Below, piece after piece: positions 6,950 to 12,795 of a stretch of DNA of 13,721 nt. The DNA lies in NCBI GenBank assembly GCA_002398565.1, contig DGZP01000088.1, positions 1 through 13,721 of the forward strand. Direction: 5' to 3'. The position numbers were made by a program, and so were the translations under genes. Numbering within the stretch: position 1 is the first letter of the stretch; each line of letters opens with the position of its first letter. The notes beneath the pieces are model-generated. The model was given only the letters and a program-made list of their open reading frames with translations. It searched no databases and had not been told where the DNA came from. Source of the DNA: Proteiniphilum sp. UBA4977. Its GTDB lineage: Bacteria; Bacteroidota; Bacteroidia; Bacteroidales; Dysgonomonadaceae.

Positions 6950-8163
6950 AGATACTTTATTTCCATCAACATTTTACGACTCCCTCCATTGGCGGAGGTA
7001 CGCGCTCTTATGAATTTGCACGTAAGCTGATTGAGCGGGGGCATAAGGTGACCTTGGTTTGTGGGGAGACGGCAAAGCTGAATCTTCCGCTTACAGGTGT
7101 GAAAGGGATTTACCGGGGTGATGTGGATGGAATTGACGTAATACAGATCAACCTTCCTTATTCCAACAGCGATGGGATTGCAAAACGGGCTTTGATCTTT
7201 GTGAAGTTTGCCTGGAAAGGTATACAGATTGCCATGAAGGAGGAATATGATTTGCTGTTCGCGACTTCCACTCCCTTGACGGCCGGTCTGCCGGGTATCT
7301 GGATGAAATGGTTTGCTCGCAAGAAAAAGAAATTTGTGTTTGAGGTGCGGGACCTCTGGCCGGAACTGCCGAAAGCACTCGGCATGAAGAACCCTTTTCT
7401 GCTATGGGGAATGGGTGTGCTGGAGAAACTGAGTTATAAGAAAGCCGATGCTTGTATCGGGCTGTCACCTGGCATCTGCGAGGGAATTCAGAAGATTGTG
7501 CCGGACAAGAAGGTAGAGTTGGTACCGAATGGATGCGACCTGGAGATCTTTCGTCCGGGAAAGAGGGAGGATCTGCAGCTGGAAGGTGTTTTGCCGACAG
7601 ATACTGTGGCTGTCTTTACCGGTGCGCATGGCATTGCAAATGGACTGGAATCGGTGTTGGATATGGCGTTGGAATTGAAACAACGGGGTCGCAACGACAT
7701 AAAGATCGCTTTTATTGGCAACGGTCGGGTGAAGCCCGATCTGGTAAAGCGGGCCGATAAGGACGGTTTGGACAACTGTCTGTTCTTTGATCCGGTACCC
7801 AAAACAGTACTCAACAAAATTGTCTCTTCTGCCGATATTGGTTTGATGGTTTTGAAAAATGTACCTGCATTTTATTACGGCACTTCACCCAACAAGTTTT
7901 TCGATTACATAGCCTCCGGCCTCTCTGTAGTAAACAACTATCCCGGTTGGTTAAGTGACATGATCACTGACAACGAGTGCGGAGTAGTGGTGCCACCCGA
8001 CAATGCAACTGCTTTTGCAGATGCTTTAATTTACCTTGCAGACCATCCCGAAGAGCGCTACACCATGGGTGCCAATTCTCGTATCCTTGCCGAAAAACAA
8101 TTCTCTAGAGATGAATTGGCAGATAAGTTTGTGGAGTTTTTGGAACGGGTTTATAATGAGTAA
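6946..8163 (+). CDS. GT4 family glycosyltransferase, WbuB-like
   Basis: A 405-residue GT-B retaining glycosyltransferase, expected at the cytoplasmic face of the membrane and adding a sugar from a nucleotide donor to the undecaprenyl-linked chain. The N-terminal half opens MKILYFHQHFTTPSIGGGT, with the glycine-rich acceptor-side loop, and has EVRDLWPELP (Glu133 on) typical of the WbuB-like subgroup. The donor half has VPNGCDLEIF, the strand AVFTGAHGIANG, and SPNKFFDYIASG (Lys317-Phe-Phe-Asp320), where Asp replaces the first Glu of the usual EX7E motif, as I recall is common in this subgroup. The frame is open from 6853, but the ATG at 6946 is chosen because it precedes the first beta strand and gives the ATGA overlap with the heparinase-like gene, pointing to translational coupling. 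WbuB itself is proposed to transfer an N-acetylfucosamine-type sugar; the donor here cannot be read from sequence. Confidence 0.88.
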   Translation: MKILYFHQHFTTPSIGGGTRSYEFARKLIERGHKVTLVCGETAKLNLPLTGVKGIYRGDVDGIDVIQINLPYSNSDGIAKRALIFVKFAWKGIQIAMKEEYDLLFATSTPLTAGLPGIWMKWFARKKKKFVFEVRDLWPELPKALGMKNPFLLWGMGVLEKLSYKKADACIGLSPGICEGIQKIVPDKKVELVPNGCDLEIFRPGKREDLQLEGVLPTDTVAVFTGAHGIANGLESVLDMALELKQRGRNDIKIAFIGNGRVKPDLVKRADKDGLDNCLFFDPVPKTVLNKIVSSADIGLMVLKNVPAFYYGTSPNKFFDYIASGLSVVNNYPGWLSDMITDNECGVVVPPDNATAFADALIYLADHPEERYTMGANSRILAEKQFSRDELADKFVEFLERVYNE

Positions 8164-8204
8164 ATTAATTTGTTACAGATTTATTTTTTTTGATTAGCAG
8201 ATAA

Positions 8205-8235
8205 TTGTTTTTCTTGTTTTTAATTCTTAGTTTTG
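8205..8235 (+). promoter_or_regulatory. candidate promoter of the zinc-ribbon/membrane-protein cassette
   Basis: TAGTTTTG at 8228-8235 fits the Bacteroidetes -7 consensus TAnnTTTG exactly. TTG at 8205-8207 (in ATTG) stands 20 bases upstream, close to the usual -33 spacing. The ATG of the zinc-ribbon gene follows at 8265. The surrounding 101-base gap is strongly A/T-rich, so chance matches are likely, but both boxes and the spacing agree. A perfect palindrome TTTTAATTAAAA (8248-8259) lies between the box and the gene. Confidence 0.45.
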
Positions 8236-8264
8236 TTGACGTTTAATTTTTAATTAAAACTCAC

Positions 8265-8522
8265 ATGGAAACACATTACAAGGGAAAACTAAGATGCGCT
8301 ACATGCGGTAGTGATTCCCATTTTGAATTTAATGAGGATAAATCGTACATCAAATGCTCAAAATGTAACAGAGAATATTTGGGAGGATATGATGAGCTCA
8401 TGCAATTTAACCAAGAAACAATTGATGAAATCAAAAATGAGATTGTACAAAATGTCAAGAAAGAAATAACTCAAAAGCTTAAAGATGCTTTTAGAGGTAA
8501 TAAAAATATCAAATTCAAGTAA
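8265..8522 (+). CDS. small zinc-ribbon protein of unknown function
   Basis: An 85-residue protein with four cysteines in two CxxC knuckles (Cys11, Cys14, Cys31, Cys34), a classic zinc ribbon, joined by the short hairpin HFEFNEDKSYIK. After GGYDELMQFNQ the rest (about residues 48-85) is a charged helix or coiled coil ending in a basic tail (KDAFRGNKNIKFK). No signal peptide or membrane helix is present. I recall similar small proteins in many bacterial genomes, often in accessory regions, but know no function. It is the first gene of a tight run: its TAA is followed after one base by the next gene's ATG (8524), and a DUF2971-like remnant follows that. The coding sequence is markedly A/T-richer than the GT4 gene upstream, pointing to separate acquisition. 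The ATG at 8265 is the natural start, as it places the first CxxC ten residues in. Confidence 0.75.
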   Translation: METHYKGKLRCATCGSDSHFEFNEDKSYIKCSKCNREYLGGYDELMQFNQETIDEIKNEIVQNVKKEITQKLKDAFRGNKNIKFK

Positions 8523-8523
8523 T

Positions 8524-8964
8524 ATGGAAGTTGCTAGTTTGGTACTGTCAATCATTGCGGTTCTAGGCTCGTTTCTCACTTATCTCAACCATGACAGAAG
8601 ATTAAAAAAACAAGAGGAACTGATCAATGATTTTGAAATAGAGAAAAGACGTTCAGAAGAGAATGAACAGAAGAAAGCACATATAAAAGGTAATATAATC
8701 CCATACGCAAAAGGCCATAGAAAACTTATGATATTGAATGCTGGAAAAGCAACAGCATACAATATTCGCACGGAAATATTGAGCGATACGAAAGGGATTT
8801 TTTACAGTGAAATTGAACCTTACGAAATGTTAAACCCTCAAGATAACTTTGAGAATAGTATGCATCTTGCCTATGGACATTTGCCCACATTGAAAGTTAA
8901 ATATATTTGGGATGATGAATTCGAAAAAAATAGAGAGTTTCTGCAAGTGTTGGATTTGAAATAA
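8524..8964 (+). CDS. membrane-anchored protein with coiled coil and beta domain, unknown function
   Basis: A 146-residue protein not recognised as a named family. It has an N-terminal hydrophobic helix (about residues 3-22, EVASLVLSIIAVLGSFLTYL), then a highly charged likely coiled coil (about 24-53), then a compact domain rich in predicted beta strands (about 55-146) containing KLMILNAGKATAYNIRTE. That last phrase looks like the strand pattern of small immunoglobulin-like or sensory beta domains in membrane-tethered accessory proteins. With a short N-terminus before the helix and a basic HDRRLKK after it, the soluble part probably lies in the cytoplasm. The frame is open from an ATG at 8485, but the ATG at 8524 sits one base after the zinc-ribbon stop and puts the membrane helix at the very N-terminus, so it is preferred. 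Probably cotranscribed and functionally linked with the zinc-ribbon protein. Confidence 0.65.
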   Translation: MEVASLVLSIIAVLGSFLTYLNHDRRLKKQEELINDFEIEKRRSEENEQKKAHIKGNIIPYAKGHRKLMILNAGKATAYNIRTEILSDTKGIFYSEIEPYEMLNPQDNFENSMHLAYGHLPTLKVKYIWDDEFEKNREFLQVLDLK

Positions 8965-8977
8965 AAAGTAGGTAATA

Positions 8978-9181
8978 ATGCAAATTCACCATTACACATC
9001 TATTGAGACTTTAGCACTGATTTTAAAGCATAAAACGATTCGTTTTAACAGGCTCGATCAGGTGGATGAGATGGAAGAATCAATGAATGGCTCAGAAACT
9101 ACCGGAACTAAATTGCGTCAGTATATTTTTTCTCCTGTTGGATCCAAGATAAGAAAGATTTATATAACTAATAGAAAATGA
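8978..9181 (+). pseudogene. DUF2971-like gene remnant, frameshifted and truncated
   Basis: The intact frame codes for 67 residues starting MQIHHYTSIETLALILKHK and IRFNRLDQVDEMEE, which strongly resembles the N-terminus of DUF2971 proteins; these are normally well over 200 residues. After KLRQYIF the frame runs into unrelated residues and stops at 9179-9181. In the +2 register, starting inside the six-T run at 9126-9131, the sequence reads FFSCWIQDKKDLYN before TAA at 9169-9171. SCW followed by charged residues is what I recall directly after this position in DUF2971 proteins, so one lost T in the run explains the break. Even with the T restored the gene ends after about 63-65 residues, so it was also cut short at its 3' end. 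It follows the membrane-protein gene by 13 bases and was probably the third gene of that cassette. The function of DUF2971 is not known to me. Confidence 0.7.
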
Positions 9182-9207
9182 GTGTCTTCGCTCTGTAATC
9201 CTTGCAT

Positions 9208-9217
9208 AGAGATCTCT
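9208..9217. repeat. 10-base perfect palindrome upstream of the Doc/Fic module
   Basis: AGAGATCTCT reads the same on both strands and lies about 60 bases before the preferred start of the DNA-binding-type gene at 9278. Toxin-antitoxin operons are usually repressed by their antitoxin at palindromes near the promoter, so the position is apt, but ten bases alone is weak evidence. A near-consensus promoter box (TAGTTTTTG, 9239-9247, one base too long for TAnnTTTG) follows it. Confidence 0.25.
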
Positions 9218-9277
9218 TAAAATAAATTTTCAGGTATTTAGTTTTTGGAAGAGAGTGTATTCAAAATAAGAAAAAAA

Positions 9278-10282
9278 ATGGACAAGCTGACTAATTCAAA
9301 TATTGAAAGGCAAAATATTCTCAATAACAGGTATGCCTTAGAGCGTATTCAGGAATATATTGGTTTACCCGGTATGCTATTTGAAGGTGAGTTTCGATTT
9401 ACAAAACAGATGGTGGCAGACTTCTTTGAAGTAGATACTTCGACGATCGATCGTTATCTCGAGAAATATTCTGAAGAGCTAAGACATAATGGTTATATTT
9501 TAAGTAGAGGTAAGCAGTTGAAAGAATTTAAGTTACAATTTGCTCACCTTATTGATAAGGCGAGCAAAACTACTCAACTGGGTCTATTCAATTTTCGCTC
9601 TTTCTTAAACCTGGCTATGTTATTGGTTGAAAGCCAAAAGGCAAGGCATTTACGAAGTAAAATTCTCGATATCGTTATTGATACCATTAATCAAAGAACG
9701 GGTGGAAATACAAAATTCATTAATCGACGTGATACTGATTACCTCACATCGGCTATACAAGAACATAAATACAGAAAAATGTTCACTTCTGCATTAAGCA
9801 ACTACTTGGAAATGGGTAATTACAAATACGCCGTTTATACTGATAAAATTTACGAATATGTTTTTAAAGAGAAGTCAAAGGAATATAAGGAAATCTTAAG
9901 ACTCGACGCAAAAGACAATATCAGAGAAACGATGTATGCAGAAGTGCTCGATTTAATCGCTTCTTTTGAAGCGGGGTTGGCTTATGAAATCGAGAAAGCA
10001 AGTAAAGAAGCAGGCCGTAAATTATTGCCCCACGAAGTGGATACGATTTTTAAAGTTTTCGCTACTCATCCTGCTCAGCTTCCCCATATTGAAAAAGCAA
10101 GAATTAAAATGGCCTCTCGCGATCTTCATTTTCGGGATGCTTTCCATTATCGTTTGGAACAATATATACAGTCAGTGAGTCCTGACGACTTTGATCGCTT
10201 TATCGGAGAGAGAAGTATGGATTTTGAATTGCAATTATCAAAAGCATCTGATATTTTCAAAAGATTGAAAGAGAGTGATTAG
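9278..10282 (+). CDS. DNA-binding-type protein paired with Doc/Fic toxin (putative antitoxin, RhuM-like)
   Basis: A 334-residue soluble protein from the ATG at 9278; a TTG at 9245 would add 11 residues, but ATG 9278 fits the N-terminus of homologues as I recall them. Near the N-terminus, RFTKQMVADFFEVDTSTIDRYL (starting about residue 40) looks like a helix-turn-helix related to the RhuM N-terminal domain, where a similar 'KQMAELF' helix is found. The following ASKTTQLGLFNFRSFLNL and INRRDTDYL are typical of a widespread Bacteroidetes family found beside Fic/Doc genes. The C-terminal half is alpha-helical (FRDAFHYRLEQYIQSVSPDDF). It overlaps the Doc-like gene by 8 bases, the classic arrangement of antitoxin first and toxin second. 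It is far larger than Phd-type antitoxins (about 70-80 residues), so it may do more than neutralise. Antitoxin function is inferred from position only. Confidence 0.7.
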   Translation: MDKLTNSNIERQNILNNRYALERIQEYIGLPGMLFEGEFRFTKQMVADFFEVDTSTIDRYLEKYSEELRHNGYILSRGKQLKEFKLQFAHLIDKASKTTQLGLFNFRSFLNLAMLLVESQKARHLRSKILDIVIDTINQRTGGNTKFINRRDTDYLTSAIQEHKYRKMFTSALSNYLEMGNYKYAVYTDKIYEYVFKEKSKEYKEILRLDAKDNIRETMYAEVLDLIASFEAGLAYEIEKASKEAGRKLLPHEVDTIFKVFATHPAQLPHIEKARIKMASRDLHFRDAFHYRLEQYIQSVSPDDFDRFIGERSMDFELQLSKASDIFKRLKESD

Positions 10283-10724
10283 ACCGATCAAATATATTGA
10301 ATCAATAGAAGAGATTGTTGAAATACATTTGAAAACAATTGAGATTAGTGGTGGTGGCACTGATGGTATTATCAATCTTCAACCATTACAGACATGTATA
10401 CATCATATTCAAAATGATGAATATTATCCGACTTTTATCGATAAGTTGACACACTTGGTTTTCGTTGCCAATAAAAGCCACTCTTTCTTAGATGGAAACA
10501 AACGTATAGCAATAGCATTGGGAATGAAATTTTTACTCAATAATGGGTATTTATTTGTTGTACAAAAGTTCGCAGAAAAGATGGAGGCTGTTTCCTATCA
10601 ACTTGCAGCAGGTAGAATAACAAAGGATTTACTACGAGAAATTATCTGTTCAATTGTTTATGAAGATGATTATCCGGAAGAGTTGAAACTAAAAATATTG
10701 AAAGCTTTTAATGCTGATTTGTAA
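10275..10724 (+). CDS. Doc/Fic family toxin (death-on-curing type)
   Basis: A 149-residue single-domain Fic-fold protein. The active-site loop is HSFLDGNKR at residues 69-77, fitting the Doc/Fic signature HxFx(D/x)xNxR: His69 is the catalytic base, Asp73 and Lys76 are Doc-like, and Gly74 is as in AMPylating Fic proteins. The helix after it (IAIALGMKFLLNNGYLF) is usual for Doc. P1 Doc phosphorylates EF-Tu and Fic enzymes AMPylate; which chemistry applies here cannot be told. The start is a GTG at 10275 that overlaps the last 8 bases of the upstream gene, giving tight translational coupling; no ATG lies before the conserved N-terminal KYIESIEEIVEIH. No inhibitory (S/T)xxxE(G/N) helix is obvious within the toxin, so the partner presumably restrains it. 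It ends 27 bases before the phosphoglycosyltransferase gene. Confidence 0.85.
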   Translation: MIRPIKYIESIEEIVEIHLKTIEISGGGTDGIINLQPLQTCIHHIQNDEYYPTFIDKLTHLVFVANKSHSFLDGNKRIAIALGMKFLLNNGYLFVVQKFAEKMEAVSYQLAAGRITKDLLREIICSIVYEDDYPEELKLKILKAFNADL

Positions 10725-10751
10725 AAGTAAACTTGTTTTTTCTGAATTATA

Positions 10752-11366
10752 ATGTACCGGAATTTTTTTAAACGCGCGTTCGATTTTTTCATCTCATCCA
10801 TTGGTTTCATAATCATTAGCCCAATTTTCCTATTGTTATGGATTTGGCTATCCATTTCCAATAAGGGAGCCGGGGCTTTCTTCTTTCAGGAACGTCCTGG
10901 TAAGAATGCGAAAATATTCAAAGTTGTCAAATTTAAAACGATGACAGACGAGAGGGATGCAAATGGTATTTTACTTCCTGATGCTGATCGTTTAACCAAA
11001 GTGGGAAAATTTGTTCGTTCTACCTCATTGGATGAGATTCCGCAATTGTTGAACGTAATAAAAGGAGATATGTCGTTAATTGGTCCCAGGCCCTTGTTGG
11101 TGCAATATTTGCCATTATATAATGAAACACAACGCCGCCGTCACGAAGTACGGCCAGGAATAACGGGATGGGCGCAGGTAAACGGACGGAATGCCATTAG
11201 CTGGGAGCAGAAATTTGCTTACGACGCGTGGTATGTGGACAACGTTTCACTATCTTTGGATTGTAAAATCTTATTGAAAACGATTCAGAAAGTGTTTGCT
11301 AGGGAAGGTGTTAATTCTGATTCAAGTGCCACTATGGAGGCTTTTAAAGGAAATATTTCAGACTAA
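10752..11366 (+). CDS. undecaprenyl-phosphate sugar phosphotransferase, small PglC-like
   Basis: A 204-residue monotopic phosphoglycosyltransferase, the catalytic core only, as in PglC of Campylobacter. It transfers a sugar-1-phosphate from a UDP-sugar to undecaprenyl phosphate at the inner face of the cytoplasmic membrane, starting each repeat unit. The N-terminal hydrophobic segment (about 12-36) contains the helix-breaking Ser23-Pro24 of the re-entrant membrane helix. Then come FFFQERPGKNAKIFKVVKFK, the catalytic dyad Asp94-Glu95 in STSLDEIPQLLNV, GDMSLIGPRPLL (105-116), and RRHEVRPGITGWAQVNGRN. All positions agree closely with PglC. It is followed 13 bases later by a PglD-like gene, supporting a bacillosamine-type sugar phosphate as substrate, though galactose or other N-acetyl sugars are used by relatives. 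Its base composition is intermediate between the GC-richer sugar genes and the A/T-rich islands. Confidence 0.9.
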   Translation: MYRNFFKRAFDFFISSIGFIIISPIFLLLWIWLSISNKGAGAFFFQERPGKNAKIFKVVKFKTMTDERDANGILLPDADRLTKVGKFVRSTSLDEIPQLLNVIKGDMSLIGPRPLLVQYLPLYNETQRRRHEVRPGITGWAQVNGRNAISWEQKFAYDAWYVDNVSLSLDCKILLKTIQKVFAREGVNSDSSATMEAFKGNISD

Positions 11367-11379
11367 AGAAGAAACAAAT

Positions 11380-11970
11380 ATGTATTTATACGGTGCAAGC
11401 GGTCACGCAAAGGTTATTATCGATATATTGCTTTCGCAGAATATTGAGGTGAAGGCTTTAGTTGATGATAATGATACTATAAATGAGTTGGTAGGTTATC
11501 CTGTTGTACATAAATTTGAAGGGTTAAATCCTTTTATTATCAGTATTGGTGATAATAAAATCAGAGAGAAAATATTTAATAAATTAGCAGGACATACTTT
11601 TGGTACTGCTATTCATTCTTCAGCAATTATTTCTCAAAATAGTTCTTTATGTGAGGGGTCAGTTGTGATGCAGGGAGCGATCATTCAGTCTGGAAGTTCA
11701 ATAGGTAAGCATTGTATAATAAATACAGGGGCATCGGTGGACCATGATTGTAATTTAACTGACTTTGTCCATATCTCTCCTCAGTCGATTCTATGTGGTA
11801 ATGTAACCATTGGTGAAGGCACATGGATTGGTGCAGGAACAACCATTCTTCCTGGTGTGAAGATTGGTAAGTGGTGTATTGTGGGTGCAGGATCAGTCGT
11901 TTCGAAAGATATTCCCGATTACTCTCTTGCTGTGGGGAATAGATGTAAAATAATAAAATCAATGAGATAA
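11380..11970 (+). CDS. PglD/NeuD-like sugar acetyltransferase (hexapeptide repeat)
   Basis: A 196-residue protein of the sialic-acid/bacillosamine O- or N-acyltransferase family. Its N-terminal Rossmann-like part starts YLYGASGHAKVIIDIL, with the GASGHA UDP-sugar loop (residues 5-10) and VDD at strand end. The C-terminal part (about 78-190) is a left-handed beta-helix of hexapeptide repeats such as IGEGTWIGAGTTILPGVKIG. His122 in NTGASVDHDCNL matches the catalytic histidine of PglD. It would acetylate the 4-amino group of a UDP-4-amino sugar using acetyl-CoA. The frame is open from 11296 inside the previous gene, but the ATG at 11380 gives the standard N-terminus and a 13-base gap after the PglC-like stop. 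A PglE-like aminotransferase, its expected supplier, lies 825 bases further on, separated by an unrelated gene. The coding sequence is clearly A/T-rich for this locus. Confidence 0.87.
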   Translation: MYLYGASGHAKVIIDILLSQNIEVKALVDDNDTINELVGYPVVHKFEGLNPFIISIGDNKIREKIFNKLAGHTFGTAIHSSAIISQNSSLCEGSVVMQGAIIQSGSSIGKHCIINTGASVDHDCNLTDFVHISPQSILCGNVTIGEGTWIGAGTTILPGVKIGKWCIVGAGSVVSKDIPDYSLAVGNRCKIIKSMR

Positions 11971-11980
11971 TTAAATAGAA

Positions 11981-11992
11981 GTCAAATTTGAC
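11981..11992. promoter_or_regulatory. 12-base perfect palindrome upstream of the nucleotidyltransferase gene
   Basis: GTCAAATTTGAC is a perfect 12-base palindrome, 22 bases before the ATG at 12015 and 10 bases after the PglD-like stop. It contains CAAATTTG (11983-11990), one base off the Bacteroidetes -7 consensus TAnnTTTG, so it might be an operator laid over a promoter. The downstream protein has an N-terminal winged-helix-like region that could bind it. No evidence beyond position. Confidence 0.35.
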
Positions 11993-12014
11993 TTGGCTTA
12001 AATTAACCTTACGC

Positions 12015-12677
12015 ATGAGAATTACACGAAAGCAAACTATTGCTAACATACCAGTCCTTGAAATAAGAGATTATTTTGATTTTGTCATGAGACATAATAG
12101 CGCAAATTTTACGGCAGAATCATTTAGAAAATATTTGAATCTGAATGATTTAGAAACCGATGAAGCGATAAAAGAATTACTAGATAAAGATTTCGTAGAG
12201 AGAGTTGAGAACAATTACGAGATAACCTTGAAAGGTTCAGCATTACGAATTGCACGTTGTGTCCCGCCTATAAACAAATTGAAGGCTGACAAATTATTAA
12301 GAGACTTTATGCAGCGTGTTCAAGAGATTAACAATGATGATTATTATCTATACAGAGTATCCAAAATATTACTTTTTGGAAGTTACATAAGAGAAGATGC
12401 AACAGATTATGCCGACATTGATATTGCTTTTGAATTGGAGAAAAAAATAACAGATCAAAATAAGTTCTTAAAATTAAGTTTGATGTTAGTTGATGAGGCA
12501 AAAGACAAAGGCAAAAGTTTCTCTTCATTTTTCGAAGAGATTTGTTATGCTAGAAGTTTAGTTTTGTTGAAACTCAAAAACAGGAATAGGTATATTAGTT
12601 TACATGAAATGAATGATGAGATTCTTGAGATAACAGAGACTAAACAAATTTATCCGTTGGTTGATATTATAGTCTGA
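12015..12677 (+). CDS. winged-helix plus nucleotidyltransferase protein of unknown function
   Basis: A 220-residue protein. Residues about 15-75 look like a winged helix (FTAESFRKYLNLNDLETDEA, then KELLDKDFVERV and the wing NNYEITLKG). From about 107 a DNA-polymerase-beta-like nucleotidyltransferase fold begins: ILLFGSYIREDATDYADIDI has the GS at 122-123 and the metal-binding Asp134-x-Asp136. The third carboxylate is not obvious by eye. A TTG at 11988 would add nine residues, but ATG 12015 is preferred and leaves a palindrome upstream. The overall layout recalls a family I know as HTH/nucleotidyltransferase proteins with the phrase CVPPI-KADKLL linking the two parts; no function is known to me. 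MNT-type enzymes often act as toxin or antitoxin by nucleotide transfer, but no HEPN partner is present. It interrupts the sugar genes between the PglD-like and PglE-like proteins and is A/T-rich. Confidence 0.7.
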   Translation: MRITRKQTIANIPVLEIRDYFDFVMRHNSANFTAESFRKYLNLNDLETDEAIKELLDKDFVERVENNYEITLKGSALRIARCVPPINKLKADKLLRDFMQRVQEINNDDYYLYRVSKILLFGSYIREDATDYADIDIAFELEKKITDQNKFLKLSLMLVDEAKDKGKSFSSFFEEICYARSLVLLKLKNRNRYISLHEMNDEILEITETKQIYPLVDIIV

Positions 12678-12732
12678 TTTTTTGAGATTCCATATTAAAA
12701 TTTGTAATATTAATGACCTAGCTACTCTGGGT

Positions 12733-12760
12733 ATTGTCAGATTTGCAGCCGATTGACAAT
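12733..12760 (+). repeat. inverted repeat (hairpin) before the aminotransferase gene
   Basis: ATTGTCA at 12733-12739 pairs exactly with TGACAAT at 12754-12760, leaving a 14-base loop; G-U pairs could extend it by one on each side. There is no run of T after it, so it does not look like a standard intrinsic terminator. It sits in the 118-base gap after the nucleotidyltransferase gene, 36 bases before the ATG at 12796, and could be a leader hairpin, an operator or chance. Nothing else is seen in this gap. Confidence 0.35.
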
Positions 12761-12795
12761 GAGAAGTATCTATAAGTAAAAAATATTTTAATTAT

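Noticed and set aside
7452..7760. A + strand open frame of about 100 codons inside the GT4 gene.
   Set aside because: It is in another frame of a conserved gene and resembles no known protein.
8248..8259. Palindrome TTTTAATTAAAA before the zinc-ribbon gene as an operator.
   Set aside because: Pure A/T palindromes of this length are expected by chance in such A/T-rich spacer; mentioned only as context.
9239..9247. TAGTTTTTG as a promoter box for the Doc/Fic module.
   Set aside because: It has one base too many for the TAnnTTTG consensus and no clear -33 partner.
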